This document shows, piece after piece, positions 34,552-44,833 of a DNA stretch of 64,000 nt. Made by a program: the position numbers and the translations under genes. Location: positions 124,001-188,000 of the forward strand of contig NZ_FNGY01000006.1 in assembly GCF_900103665.1 (NCBI RefSeq), given 5' to 3'. Origin of the DNA: Pedobacter steynii. GTDB taxonomy: Bacteria > Bacteroidota > Bacteroidia > Sphingobacteriales > Sphingobacteriaceae. Below the pieces are notes generated by a model, which ran no database searches, was not told the origin of the DNA, and was given only the letters and a program-made list of their open reading frames with translations. Each line of letters opens with the position of its first letter. The stretch's first letter is position 1.

Positions 34552-37431
34552 ATGAGCAAAACTTTTACAAAAGCAATCTTCACGTTTTTACTGTTCTTTG
34601 TTGCTGTTTCAGCGGCACAGGCACAAAACGTCGTCATTAGTGGGACGGTGACCGATAAACTCACTAAAGAACCAATACCAGGTGTTGGGATTACAGTTAA
34701 AGGCACCACTTCAGGAACCGCTACTGATAATGCTGGAAAATACAATTTCAGTACCTCGCAGAAAGCACCTTTTACGTTAGTCATTTCTTATTTGGGGTAT
34801 ATTTCGGTTGAAAAACAAATTACCGGCAATACTTCCAATCTGGATGTAGAGCTGGAGCAAACCGCGCTCTTAGGGCAGGAGGTAGTAATTTCTGCTTCCA
34901 GGACTCCTGAGAGAATTCTGGAATCTCCGGTATCTGTGGAGCGTATGGGCGCTACTGCAATTAAAGAGATCGCAGCGCCTTCTTTTTATGATGCCCTGAA
35001 TAATATGAAAGGGGTCGAAATCAGTACCCAGAGTTTAACCTTCAAATCGATCAATACCAGAGGATTTAACTCAAATGGAAATACCAGGTTCAACCAGTAT
35101 GTAGATGGGATGGACAACCAGGCTCCTGGTTTGAACTTTTCCGTCGGTAACATCGTTGGGGTAAATGACCTGGATGTGGACAATGTCGAGCTATTGCCTG
35201 GTGCATCTTCTGCTTTGTATGGAGCAGGAGGTATCAGCGGAACGATGTTGGTGACTTCTAAAAACCCATTCGACTATCAGGGTGCGAGTTTTCAATTTAG
35301 AAAAGGAATCAACCATGTGAACGACGATGCCACCAGCAGACAGCCGGTTAACCAACTGGATGTGCGCCTGGCAAAAGCATGGAATAACAGGTTTGCAGTT
35401 AAAGCGACCTTCTCTTTTATACAGGCGGAAGACTGGCATGCAAACAATTTCAGCAATTTTGACCGCGCAGCCCGTCAGTTTAAGCCTGGAGACAGGAGCT
35501 CTGATCCGAACTATGACGGAATCAACAGCTATGGTGATGAGGTGAGTCAGAACATGAGAAATGTGGCACAGGCGGTACTTAACGCCGGAACCTCAGGTTT
35601 TGTAAAGACCGCCTTAGGTTTGCCAACTGACCCTACAGCTGCACAGATTGCCGCTTTCAAAGCTGGTCCTGGTGCTCCTATACTTGCAAACTTCTTGAGT
35701 ACAGATCCGCGTTTCAGGCCATTTACCGCAGGATTAAATACGCCAGGCCTGCTTCCGGATCAGAACGTTTCCAGAACGGGATATGAGGAAGCAAATCTGG
35801 TAGATTATAAAACCCAGTCTTTGAAAACCTCAGGCGCTTTACATTATAGGTTTACCCCTACGATAGAAGCGATTGCACAGGCAAACTGGGGAACAGGGAC
35901 TTCTGTATATACGGGATCAGACCGTTACTCTTTACGTAATTTCAGCATCGGACAATACAAACTGGAATTAAAAGGACAGGATTTCTTCCTGAAAGGATAT
36001 ACTACTCAGGAGCGTTCCGGAGATTCTTATATTTCTTCTATCCTTGGAAGCTATATTAATGAGAAATCAAAGCCATCAAAAGATTGGTTCCCTCAGTATG
36101 TAGGTAATTATGTGGGTGCCCGTTCCTTAGGCGCAAATGATGCGGCTGCACATGCTGCTGCCAGAGCTGCTGCCAATCAGGGAAGATTCGAGCCTGGATC
36201 TGCACAATATGAAGCTGCCAAACAGCAGATCATGAATACAACAATTGCCAGTACAGATTTTAACAAAGGTATTTATGGGGCTAAATTCAATGATAAAACC
36301 AATTTATACCACTATGAAGGGATGTACAATCTAACCAATGCACTGAACAATGTAGTAGAGTTCCAGGTCGGCGCTTCTTACCGCATCTATCAGTTGAGGT
36401 CTGGTGGTACGATCTTTAATGACCTTAACGATAAAATCGACATCAATGAATACGGTGCTTTCGGACAGTTAGGTAAAAAATTCTTCAACGATAAGGTGAA
36501 GCTGACCGTATCCGGTCGTTACGATAAAAGCACGAATTTTGAAGGCCGCTTTACGCCAAGGGTAACGGGTGTATTTACTGTTGCGCCTAATAACAATATT
36601 CGTTTGTCCTATCAGACAGGATATAGAAACCCAACTACACAAAATCAATATATAGATTTATCTGTTGGTGGTGGTTCACAGCGCTTAATTGGTGGATTAC
36701 CTGAAAGTCTGAACAACTATAGCCTTTATACCAATAAGCCATTTACTGATGTAAGTTATCGTGCCTTCCTGGCATCAGCTTCTGCAGGTACGCCAAACCC
36801 GGCTTTACTGCAAGCCTATAATTTTGATCCTAAAGGAGTACTTCCGGAAAGTGTTCAGGCTTATGAAGTGGGATATAAAGGTTTGTTAGGGCCTAAGTTC
36901 CTGATTGACGCCTATGCTTATTACAACAGGTACAAAAACTTCATCACCTCTGTAGATGTTTATCAGAATAACAGCGGTACGTTCACGAAGTTCGGTGTTC
37001 CGGTAAATGCTACCGGAGAGGTGAAAGCCTATGGTGCTGCTTTAGGAATAGACTATTTATTGGGTAAATTCAATGTGAGTGGTAACGTTTCCTATAATGA
37101 GATCGGTGATCTTCCTGCTGGTTATATCAATGATTTCAACACGCCTAAATACCGTTACAACCTTGGATTCGGTAATAAGGAGATCTTTAAAAATGTAGGC
37201 TTTAATGTGGCCTGGCGCTGGCAGGATAAATTCTACTGGAACTCTTCTTTTGCTTCAGGAGATGTACCTGCCTATAGCACATTGGATGCGCAGATCAATT
37301 TGAAAGTACCTTCGGTAAACTCTATGATTAAAATCGGAGGATCAAATGTATTGAACAAATATTACTTCACTTCTTATGGTAATCCTTCCGTTGGAGCGCT
37401 ATACTATGTGTCTTATACTTTTAATCCTTAG
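34552..37431 (+). CDS. TonB-dependent receptor with N-terminal CarboxypepD_reg-like domain
   Basis: Outer-membrane active transporter of 959 residues. It has a signal peptide (MSKTFTKAIFTFLLFFVAVSAAQA), then a beta-sandwich domain at about 28-110 (ISGTVTDKLTKEPIPGVGITVKGT), a plug domain from ~115 (VVISASRTPERILESPVSVERM) to ~245, and a 22-strand barrel ending in SYTFNP. No SusD-like partner is adjacent, so a glycan SusCD pair is unlikely; metal chelate or cofactor uptake is possible. An alanine-rich loop with AAAHAAARAAANQ lies near residues 525-545. It is divergent from the acylase gene. Confidence 0.9.
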   Translation: MSKTFTKAIFTFLLFFVAVSAAQAQNVVISGTVTDKLTKEPIPGVGITVKGTTSGTATDNAGKYNFSTSQKAPFTLVISYLGYISVEKQITGNTSNLDVELEQTALLGQEVVISASRTPERILESPVSVERMGATAIKEIAAPSFYDALNNMKGVEISTQSLTFKSINTRGFNSNGNTRFNQYVDGMDNQAPGLNFSVGNIVGVNDLDVDNVELLPGASSALYGAGGISGTMLVTSKNPFDYQGASFQFRKGINHVNDDATSRQPVNQLDVRLAKAWNNRFAVKATFSFIQAEDWHANNFSNFDRAARQFKPGDRSSDPNYDGINSYGDEVSQNMRNVAQAVLNAGTSGFVKTALGLPTDPTAAQIAAFKAGPGAPILANFLSTDPRFRPFTAGLNTPGLLPDQNVSRTGYEEANLVDYKTQSLKTSGALHYRFTPTIEAIAQANWGTGTSVYTGSDRYSLRNFSIGQYKLELKGQDFFLKGYTTQERSGDSYISSILGSYINEKSKPSKDWFPQYVGNYVGARSLGANDAAAHAAARAAANQGRFEPGSAQYEAAKQQIMNTTIASTDFNKGIYGAKFNDKTNLYHYEGMYNLTNALNNVVEFQVGASYRIYQLRSGGTIFNDLNDKIDINEYGAFGQLGKKFFNDKVKLTVSGRYDKSTNFEGRFTPRVTGVFTVAPNNNIRLSYQTGYRNPTTQNQYIDLSVGGGSQRLIGGLPESLNNYSLYTNKPFTDVSYRAFLASASAGTPNPALLQAYNFDPKGVLPESVQAYEVGYKGLLGPKFLIDAYAYYNRYKNFITSVDVYQNNSGTFTKFGVPVNATGEVKAYGAALGIDYLLGKFNVSGNVSYNEIGDLPAGYINDFNTPKYRYNLGFGNKEIFKNVGFNVAWRWQDKFYWNSSFASGDVPAYSTLDAQINLKVPSVNSMIKIGGSNVLNKYYFTSYGNPSVGALYYVSYTFNP

Positions 37432-37455
37432 GGATCTCTCTCCAGTTACACCATG

Positions 37456-37486
37456 AAAAGCCCTGGCCCCAAAGCCGGGGCTTTTT
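37456..37486 (+). terminator. Intrinsic terminator after the TonB-dependent receptor gene
   Basis: AAAAGCCC and GGGGCTTTT flank an inner GGC/GCC stem, followed by T residues. Confidence 0.85.
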
Positions 37487-37615
37487 GTTGGTTAAAACGA
37501 TCGCTTACAATGGAAAAGCTGCAAAATAATCCTTTGGTTTTCATATAAATTTTAACACCTTAGTTGTACAGATTACACGATCTATTGATCTGCTATTTTT
37601 ACTTAAACGATTTTC

Positions 37616-40087
37616 ATGGAAGAACAAAACGAACACGGGAAAGAAATAAAGGATGATGGCATAATTCAGGAAATTGTTGAAGAGACAGTACAACATTTGA
37701 ATAATCCTGTTACCGACCTGAAGCCTATTGTTAAGAAATACCTCTCAGCAGTACAAAAGGTCAAAAAAGATGGGAATAAATTTTACTTTTCTGATGGTGA
37801 TGCAAGGGTAGAGATCAGGGTGGTGAGCGATGAGATCATCAGAGTGAGACTGGCACCACATGGTGTTTTTTTAGATGATTTCTCTTATGCCGTTCCGGTA
37901 GTAGACCAGAAGGTGACGACTTTTAAAATGGAAGAACTGGAAGACCATTATGCCATTTCTACAAATACCATAACCTGTAAGATCAGAAAAGACGATTTCC
38001 ACATCTCTTTTACGGAAAAACTGAGCCAGATGGTGATGAGCGAAGATGAATCGCCAATGCACTGGGAAGAAAATATAGAATTTGGTGGTTATTATGTATA
38101 TGCTACTAAAAAATGCTTACCCGAAGAGAACTTTTATGGTTTAGGAGATAAATCAGGAAATATGAACCTCCGGGGGCGCCATTTCCAAAACTGGAATACG
38201 GATGCTTATTCTTTTGGATGGGATCAGGATCCTTTGTACCGGACGATTCCTTTTTATCTGGGAGTGCATCAGCAGGCCGCATACGGGATTTTCTTTGACA
38301 ATACTTTCCGTTCTTATTTCGACTTTGGAAAAGAAGACAACCAAAAGACCAGCTTCTGGGCCGATGGTGGAGAGCTGCAATACTATTATATCCATGGCCC
38401 ACACATGATGGACGTGGTGAAAAGATATCAGACGCTGACGGGCACTCACCCTATGCCACCTAAATGGGCATTGGGCTATCATCAATGTCGCTGGAGTTAT
38501 TATCCTGAGAAGAAGGTGAAAGAAATTGCCGATGGTTTCAGGTCCAGAAATATCCCTTGCGATGCCATTTATCTGGATATCGATTATATGGACGGTTACC
38601 GTTGCTTTACCTGGAACAAAAACTATTTCCCTGATCCTAAAAGAATGATCAAGGAACTGGCGGATGATGGCTTTAAAACCGTTGTGATGATTGATCCGGG
38701 AATTAAAGTGGACGACAATTACTGGGTATTTAAAGAAGGTAAAGAAAACAATTACTTCTGCCGAAGGAGTGATGATTATTTTATGGAAGGCCATGTTTGG
38801 CCTGGCAGATGTCAGTTCCCGGATTTCACCAACCCAACAGTAAGGGAATGGTGGGGTAATTTGTATAAGGAACTGGTGGATATTGGCGTAGCTGGTGTCT
38901 GGAACGATATGAATGAGCCTGCCGTATTTGGTGCGGGAACATTTCCAAATGACGTAAGACATAATTTTGATGGTTACCGCGGATCACACCGTAAAGCACA
39001 TAATGTTTATGGGATGCAAATGGTACGTTCAACCTATGATGGTTTGAAAAAACTGATGCGCAATAAACGTCCCTTTACGATCACCCGAGCGGGTTATTCC
39101 GGAATGCAACGGTATGGTTGTGTATGGACAGGGGATAACGTCGCAACCTGGGAACACCTGAAATTAGGGAATATCCAGTGTCAGCGGATGTCTGTATCGG
39201 GCGTTCCTTTCTGTGGAACTGATATCGGAGGTTTTAGCGGAGAGCCGGATGCAGAATTGTTTACCCGCTGGATTCAGCTGGGGACCTTCTCTCCGTTTAT
39301 GCGTGCCCACTCTGCCGGAGATACTGCCGAAAGAGAGCCCTGGAGCTTTGGTGAACCTTATACAAGTATTAACAGGACCTATATAGAGTTAAGATATCGT
39401 TTGATGCCTTATCTGTACTCTGTTTTCTGGGAACATCACCGTTATGGATTCCCGATTCTGAGACCCTTGGTGATGTTGGAACAGGAAAATTTAAGCAATC
39501 ATTTCCGTCAGGATGAGTTCACCTTTGGGGATAAAATACTGGTTTGCCCGGTTTTGGAACAGGGAGCAACTTCCCGCCTTGTATATTTGCCTAAGGGAAA
39601 ATGGTATAACTTCTGGACACATGAAGTGCTGAACGGGGAAAGCGAGCACAATATCGAGGCTGCTTTAGATCATATGCCACTGTTTGTACGTGCAGGATCT
39701 GTGATTCCTGAATATCCGGTGATGCAATATGTAGGAGAGAAGAATGTAGATGAAGTATTGTTAAACATCTATTATTCGGACTACGAAGTGAATTCTTTCC
39801 TTTATGAAGACCATGGAGATACCTTTGCTTATGAGCAGGACATCTATTCAGAGAAGAAATTCAGCGTTAAGGGAGATCAAAAGAAATTAAAGATTGAGCA
39901 GAGTGTAGACGGACTTTACACGCCTAATTATGAACTCTACAATTATAACATCATCGGAATACCGTTTAAAGTGAAGAAGATCACGGTGGATGAACAAGAT
40001 GTATTGGATTTTCATATGGATGAACGCAATTGTTTGCGCTTTAAATCCAACAAGAATTTTATGACGATTAAGGTATACGGTGAATAA
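37616..40087 (+). CDS. Glycoside hydrolase family 31 alpha-glucosidase
   Basis: An 823-residue GH31 enzyme releasing alpha-linked glucose (or xylose) from oligosaccharide ends. The N-terminal beta-sandwich spans to about 270, followed by the catalytic barrel with the nucleophile motif GVWNDMNEPAVF (WxDMNE) and the acid/base region TRAGYSGMQRYGCVWTGDN. GTDIGGFSGEPDAELFTRWIQLG and RYRLMPYLYSVFWE are typical. I see no signal peptide, so a cytoplasmic location is likely. glgB follows 25 bases later, which suggests a role in glycogen or maltodextrin turnover. Confidence 0.93.
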   Translation: MEEQNEHGKEIKDDGIIQEIVEETVQHLNNPVTDLKPIVKKYLSAVQKVKKDGNKFYFSDGDARVEIRVVSDEIIRVRLAPHGVFLDDFSYAVPVVDQKVTTFKMEELEDHYAISTNTITCKIRKDDFHISFTEKLSQMVMSEDESPMHWEENIEFGGYYVYATKKCLPEENFYGLGDKSGNMNLRGRHFQNWNTDAYSFGWDQDPLYRTIPFYLGVHQQAAYGIFFDNTFRSYFDFGKEDNQKTSFWADGGELQYYYIHGPHMMDVVKRYQTLTGTHPMPPKWALGYHQCRWSYYPEKKVKEIADGFRSRNIPCDAIYLDIDYMDGYRCFTWNKNYFPDPKRMIKELADDGFKTVVMIDPGIKVDDNYWVFKEGKENNYFCRRSDDYFMEGHVWPGRCQFPDFTNPTVREWWGNLYKELVDIGVAGVWNDMNEPAVFGAGTFPNDVRHNFDGYRGSHRKAHNVYGMQMVRSTYDGLKKLMRNKRPFTITRAGYSGMQRYGCVWTGDNVATWEHLKLGNIQCQRMSVSGVPFCGTDIGGFSGEPDAELFTRWIQLGTFSPFMRAHSAGDTAEREPWSFGEPYTSINRTYIELRYRLMPYLYSVFWEHHRYGFPILRPLVMLEQENLSNHFRQDEFTFGDKILVCPVLEQGATSRLVYLPKGKWYNFWTHEVLNGESEHNIEAALDHMPLFVRAGSVIPEYPVMQYVGEKNVDEVLLNIYYSDYEVNSFLYEDHGDTFAYEQDIYSEKKFSVKGDQKKLKIEQSVDGLYTPNYELYNYNIIGIPFKVKKITVDEQDVLDFHMDERNCLRFKSNKNFMTIKVYGE

Positions 40088-40111
40088 TGTAAACTAGTTA
40101 AAATCATTTTA

Positions 40112-42103
40112 ATGAGCACATCAGGTAAAAGCAGTTCCAGTAAGAAAGTAACCGGTAAAAAGATCGAGACCACTCCTGTTTTAGAAGAACGCAGCAAAAG
40201 TGTCTGGCTGCATAGCTTGTTTACTGATTTTGACATTTCATTATTCATTTCGGGTAAGCACTTCCGTTTGTACGAGAAAATGGGAGCACATCTCCTGAAG
40301 ATCGATGAAAGGGATGGTGCTTATTTTTCCGTTTGGGCGCCCAATGCGCAAGAGGTGAGTGTGGTGGGGAACTTTAATAAATGGGATCAGACCGCACATC
40401 ACTTAAATAAACGCTGGGATGCCTCCGGTATCTGGGAGGGCTTTATACCGGATTTAAAAAAGGGGGAAGTCTATAAATATGCCATCAAAGGTTTTGATGG
40501 GGTAGACATTCAGAAAGGAGACCCTTTTGCTACACGCTGGGAACATCCGCCACGAACGGCTTCAGTAATTTGGGATACTGATTATAAATGGGGAGATAAG
40601 CCCTGGCTAAAGAAACGCCCAAAGCTGAATGCCTTAAATCAGCCGATGTCTGTTTATGAGTTGCATTTAGGGTCCTGGCAAAGAGATCCGGCGGAACCTA
40701 AAAGGGTGTTGACCTATAAAGAGATTGCTAAAAGCCTGGTTCCTTATATTCTGGACATGGGTTTTACGCATGTGGAGCTAATGCCCATCATGGAATACCC
40801 TTATTTTCCTTCCTGGGGGTATCAGATTACCGGATACTTTGCGGCGAGCTCCAGACATGGGACACCGGAAGAGCTGATGTACCTGATCGATGAGCTGCAT
40901 AAAAACAATATTGCCGTAATCCTGGATTGGGTGCCTTCACATTTCCCGGGGGATGCACATGGACTTTATCATTTCGATGGAACGCACCTTTACGAACATG
41001 CCGATATGCGCAAAGGTTTTCATCCGGACTGGAAGTCTTATATCTTCAATTACGACAGAAATGAGGTTCGTTCCTTCCTGATCAGTAATGCTTTATATTG
41101 GCTGGATCAGTTTCATGCTGATGGACTTAGGGTGGATGCTGTCGCCTCTATGTTATATTTTAATTTTTCGAGAAAGGAAGAAGATGCAGCTACAAATGAA
41201 TTTGGTGGTAGCGAAAATCTGGGCGCCATTCAGTTTCTAAAAGACCTGAATGAAGCGGTCTATGGTAATTTCGAAGGAGTGCAAACTATTGCAGAGGAAA
41301 GCAGTACTTATCCGGGCGTAACACATCCTGTACATGCCGGAGGCTTAGGTTTTGGAATGAAATGGATGATGGGTTGGATGAATGATACCTTGAAGTATTT
41401 TAAAAATGATCCCATTAACCGTAAGTTTCATCACCATCAGCTTACTTTTAGCATTACGTATGCGTTCAGTGAAAACTTTATGCTGCCTTTCTCTCATGAT
41501 GAGGTGGTTCATGGGAAGTCTTCTATGATTTATAAAATGCCGGGTGATGAGTGGCAGAAGTTTGCAAACCTCCGTCTTTTATATGCTTATATGTTTACGC
41601 AGCCAGGGACCAAGTTGTTGTTTATGGGCAATGAATTTGCGCAGACGCATGAATGGGATTTTAAAAGCTCACTCGACTGGCATTTACTCCAGCATGCACC
41701 GCATTTGGGGATGCAGAAAACAGTACGGGCGATTAATAATTTATACCGCTCTGAGCCTGCTTTGTATGAACACAGTTTTTCTTATGAGGGATTTGAATGG
41801 ATTAATGCTGACGATGCGGCACACTCGGTCTATATCTATCTTAGAAAGGGAACCAAAGCAAAGGATACTTTAATTGTGATTTTAAACATGACGCCGGTAT
41901 ACCGGGAGCACTACCTTGTGGGGTTACCTTTTAAAGGAAAATGGAAAGAAATTTTCAATACGGACGCTAAGGAGTTTTTCGGAAGTGGGAAACACAATGA
42001 AAAATTAATGATCTCTGAGGAGGTAGCTTGTCATGGACGTGAAAATTCCATCAGTTTGAACATTCCACCACTGGGGGCCATCATCTTAAAACAGGGTAAA
42101 TAA
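40112..42103 (+). CDS. glgB: 1,4-alpha-glucan branching enzyme
   Basis: Glycogen branching enzyme of GH13, 663 residues. After a basic N-terminal stretch, a CBM48 domain runs from about 60 to 150 (YFSVWAPNAQEVSVVGNFNKW). The catalytic barrel carries the nucleophile in DGLRVDAVASMLY, the acid/base glutamate in IAEESSTYPGVT and the HDEVVHGKSSM motif. It shares an operon with the GH31 enzyme. Its stop codon directly abuts the stop of the convergent CHAT gene, leaving no terminator space. Confidence 0.95.
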   Translation: MSTSGKSSSSKKVTGKKIETTPVLEERSKSVWLHSLFTDFDISLFISGKHFRLYEKMGAHLLKIDERDGAYFSVWAPNAQEVSVVGNFNKWDQTAHHLNKRWDASGIWEGFIPDLKKGEVYKYAIKGFDGVDIQKGDPFATRWEHPPRTASVIWDTDYKWGDKPWLKKRPKLNALNQPMSVYELHLGSWQRDPAEPKRVLTYKEIAKSLVPYILDMGFTHVELMPIMEYPYFPSWGYQITGYFAASSRHGTPEELMYLIDELHKNNIAVILDWVPSHFPGDAHGLYHFDGTHLYEHADMRKGFHPDWKSYIFNYDRNEVRSFLISNALYWLDQFHADGLRVDAVASMLYFNFSRKEEDAATNEFGGSENLGAIQFLKDLNEAVYGNFEGVQTIAEESSTYPGVTHPVHAGGLGFGMKWMMGWMNDTLKYFKNDPINRKFHHHQLTFSITYAFSENFMLPFSHDEVVHGKSSMIYKMPGDEWQKFANLRLLYAYMFTQPGTKLLFMGNEFAQTHEWDFKSSLDWHLLQHAPHLGMQKTVRAINNLYRSEPALYEHSFSYEGFEWINADDAAHSVYIYLRKGTKAKDTLIVILNMTPVYREHYLVGLPFKGKWKEIFNTDAKEFFGSGKHNEKLMISEEVACHGRENSISLNIPPLGAIILKQGK

Positions 42104-44833
42104 TCATTTTTTTAACCGGTAAAATACAAATGCTGCGGTAAGGCCGGCGATGATCAACGCAATGTAATAGTAGTGCGGAGGCCATCCCGCTTTGGGAAGA
42201 TTGATGCTTTGGTCATAACCCATAAAGATGAGTGCGTCCCAATAATAGGGGAGGTATTGATTTGCACTTTGCTGAGGACTATTTAACCAGGTTAACTTTG
42301 CTTCATGTAAGGAATTGCTGATTTCCTTTCCTTTCAATAAATTTTTATAGGTCTCTGCGGTTATTTTAGCGGCCGCATCATCATTCACATTCCAGAGCGT
42401 AGCAATGGTGCCTTGTGTGCCAATTGCAGCGAAACCTCTGCTTAGGCTGATGATTCCTTCTCCCTCTGCCATCATCCCATCTGCGGTTCTGCAGGCGCTG
42501 AGTACCACCAGACCTGGTGCATTTTGCAGGGCCGACAATTCAAATAAGAATACCTGGTCATCATTAAAGGCAAGAGTAGGTTCTTTACGCACACCCGAAA
42601 GGTAAGAATGGGTACTGATGTGCAATACATCTGCCTGTTCAAAGGCCCTGAGGAAATCTTTTGTACCCGCTTCTTTGTCAATTAAGAATTCGCCGGAAAC
42701 CAGTCTTTTTAAGGAAGCGGCTTCAAGGGCAACTGCAGGAATGGCTTGTTTGTTATTCCCCTGGTGGGTGATGAATAATCCTGCAAATTTTTCTCTGTCC
42801 GGTTTTTCTTTTTCAGATAAGCTGCTATGCTTTCTCTTGCTTTGGTTGATCCAGGTTTGGATGGAGAACGCATATGCTATGCTTTGTTTTTTTAAAAGAA
42901 ATGGCCATTTGGAAATAGAGGTCTGGTAAGATTGATCAGTAATCAGTCCTTCAAAAGAAAGTTTTCCCATTGCTTCATCAGGAACAATGATCAGGTGCTC
43001 ATTTTTTCGAAAACTGAAATCGCCCATTAAGGTCTGATAACAACGGTAAGAGGCCTTAAAAAAAGCTTCTGGGTTGTTCATCATCGCTTCCGGCCCATGG
43101 CTATAATAAGTGTCTACAAAATCACTGATCCCTTGTTTTACTGCTGAGGCCTGATTGATTCTGGTCACTTGTTTCACCTGTCTGTTGCTGATTTCAATGG
43201 CATAAATGGCACTGTTGCCGGAAAAGAACTCGACGAAATGTGCTTTAGCAGGTAATCTTTTCAGAATAGTTTGGGTATTCAGTTCTGCATCTGCATTCCA
43301 GGCCATTGCAGGATAACGTTCCCTTATTTTTTTATTGACATATTCCAGTTTAAATTTCAGGTCAGCGCTATTTCTTGCGGCATGACGAATGTCTCTGGCA
43401 TCTTGTAATGCTATTTTTTCCTGATAAGCAATGGCACTTTCCAGGTTTTGTTTCTGAATAAACAGGGGCTCTTTGGTTTGAAGGGCCAGTTGTTGCTGGT
43501 TGCGTCTGATGTCGTCCAATAGCGTCCTGGCCTTGGTTTGTTCCATGAGGTTTAGAATGACTTCTGCATAATGGTGCTGCCTGGTTTTTTCCAATAATCC
43601 AAATGCGATGGCAATTGCTTGCTCGGCCATTTGTTTGGTTTCCGATTGAAAACGCTGCTTTGTTTTTACGTCAGCGAGTTCAAAACGTATTTTATCTCCT
43701 GCCAGTAGAGACCATCTGATGTTTTGAAGAGCTTCTTTTTCTGCTCCTAAAAGTGTATAAACCAGGGAGCGCTGATAAAACACATCCTGCAAACGGTTGT
43801 CGCCAAAGATTTTGTCGGGATTGACCTGCCCCTCGGAATTTAGGAGGCCCAGGGTATTTAAGGTTTGATTGAAAAAGCTCAAAGCCGCTTTGCCTTGTTG
43901 CTGTTTCAATTTTATTTTCCCTAGTTGGGTGATGATATTTGCTTTTTCCCGTAACCTGTTTCCTTTATAATACTGATCGTTGGTTTTTAATGCCAACTGG
44001 TAATAACGTGTGGAAAGCGGTAAGTTTTTCAGGGCCAGTTGAACATTGCCAGCGGTAATGTAACTGCTCAATAACCAGTAGGCGGTTTCCTGATCTTTTA
44101 TTGTGTTTTTTTGTCGGGCAATGTTGCTGGAAATGACAACTTCTGCGTCCTTTAATTCCTTTTTGTCATAGTAAATATCTGCGAGGGTATTGTCTAAAAG
44201 AATAGCGATAGGCGAGGTTGATTTGACCTTTTGTTTTCCCCATTGAATACATTCCAGTGCTTTTTTGAAATCTCCGATAGAACGATAAGAAATACCAAGG
44301 TTGTTATAAGTAGAAGCAGCAAGTTCTGCATTGTGTTCTTTCAAGGCAAAGGCCAGTGTTTTTTGCTGGATAAAAATCGCCTTTTCATAATCTCCAAGCC
44401 GTGTATAATTATTGGCCCAGGGTTTTAATACAAAATCGGAAATATCCATACTGACGTTATGGTCCAGCCAGTAATTGTAGGCCTGTTCATAGCAATTGAT
44501 GGAGTTTAGGATATTTCCTGCATACATTTGGTTGTAGCCCTGATGACTCAGCAGCAATAGCCAGGCTTGCATTTCTTCGGTGGATTTTGGACCACGCCAG
44601 GCAGCCGTAGTACTGCTCATCAGGAACGAGAGGGTTTCTCTGGGGTGCGCCTGGGTATAGTCGATTCTGGTGTAGATCCAATCACTAAGGTTGTTGCTTC
44701 TTTTTAGCGAGTCCAGTGTGTTTTTTGTAGGAACAGGTAACAACCCGGCCGTTTGTGCGGCGAGGAATGTTGAAGAAAATAAGAAAAAGGCGAAAAGACT
44801 GCCCCTGATCATTTTTCTGATTAGAACTTCCAC
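42104..44833 (-). CDS. Secreted, membrane-anchored TPR-CHAT protease
   Basis: 909 residues. A signal peptide (about 8-26, MIRGSLFAFFLFSSTFLAAQ) is followed by TPR-like helices over roughly residues 90-400, a coiled region to ~480 and a C-terminal CHAT domain, a caspase-fold peptidase. The catalytic dyad is visible as His742 in HISTHS and Cys781 in LSACRT, with GIISLSRGFAAIGTQGTIATLWNVND typical of CHAT. A last helix (YYYIALIIAGLTAAFVFY) plus a basic end anchors it in the membrane. It ends an operon with a PKD/barrel protein and a lipoprotein. ATG 44812 is an alternative start that avoids overlapping the upstream gene. Confidence 0.85.
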   Translation of the reverse strand: MEVLIRKMIRGSLFAFFLFSSTFLAAQTAGLLPVPTKNTLDSLKRSNNLSDWIYTRIDYTQAHPRETLSFLMSSTTAAWRGPKSTEEMQAWLLLLSHQGYNQMYAGNILNSINCYEQAYNYWLDHNVSMDISDFVLKPWANNYTRLGDYEKAIFIQQKTLAFALKEHNAELAASTYNNLGISYRSIGDFKKALECIQWGKQKVKSTSPIAILLDNTLADIYYDKKELKDAEVVISSNIARQKNTIKDQETAYWLLSSYITAGNVQLALKNLPLSTRYYQLALKTNDQYYKGNRLREKANIITQLGKIKLKQQQGKAALSFFNQTLNTLGLLNSEGQVNPDKIFGDNRLQDVFYQRSLVYTLLGAEKEALQNIRWSLLAGDKIRFELADVKTKQRFQSETKQMAEQAIAIAFGLLEKTRQHHYAEVILNLMEQTKARTLLDDIRRNQQQLALQTKEPLFIQKQNLESAIAYQEKIALQDARDIRHAARNSADLKFKLEYVNKKIRERYPAMAWNADAELNTQTILKRLPAKAHFVEFFSGNSAIYAIEISNRQVKQVTRINQASAVKQGISDFVDTYYSHGPEAMMNNPEAFFKASYRCYQTLMGDFSFRKNEHLIIVPDEAMGKLSFEGLITDQSYQTSISKWPFLLKKQSIAYAFSIQTWINQSKRKHSSLSEKEKPDREKFAGLFITHQGNNKQAIPAVALEAASLKRLVSGEFLIDKEAGTKDFLRAFEQADVLHISTHSYLSGVRKEPTLAFNDDQVFLFELSALQNAPGLVVLSACRTADGMMAEGEGIISLSRGFAAIGTQGTIATLWNVNDDAAAKITAETYKNLLKGKEISNSLHEAKLTWLNSPQQSANQYLPYYWDALIFMGYDQSINLPKAGWPPHYYYIALIIAGLTAAFVFYRLKK

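Noticed and set aside
34552..37431. SusC of a polysaccharide utilisation locus
   Set aside because: No SusD gene on either side; the barrel lacks a partner lipoprotein and the neighbours are unrelated.
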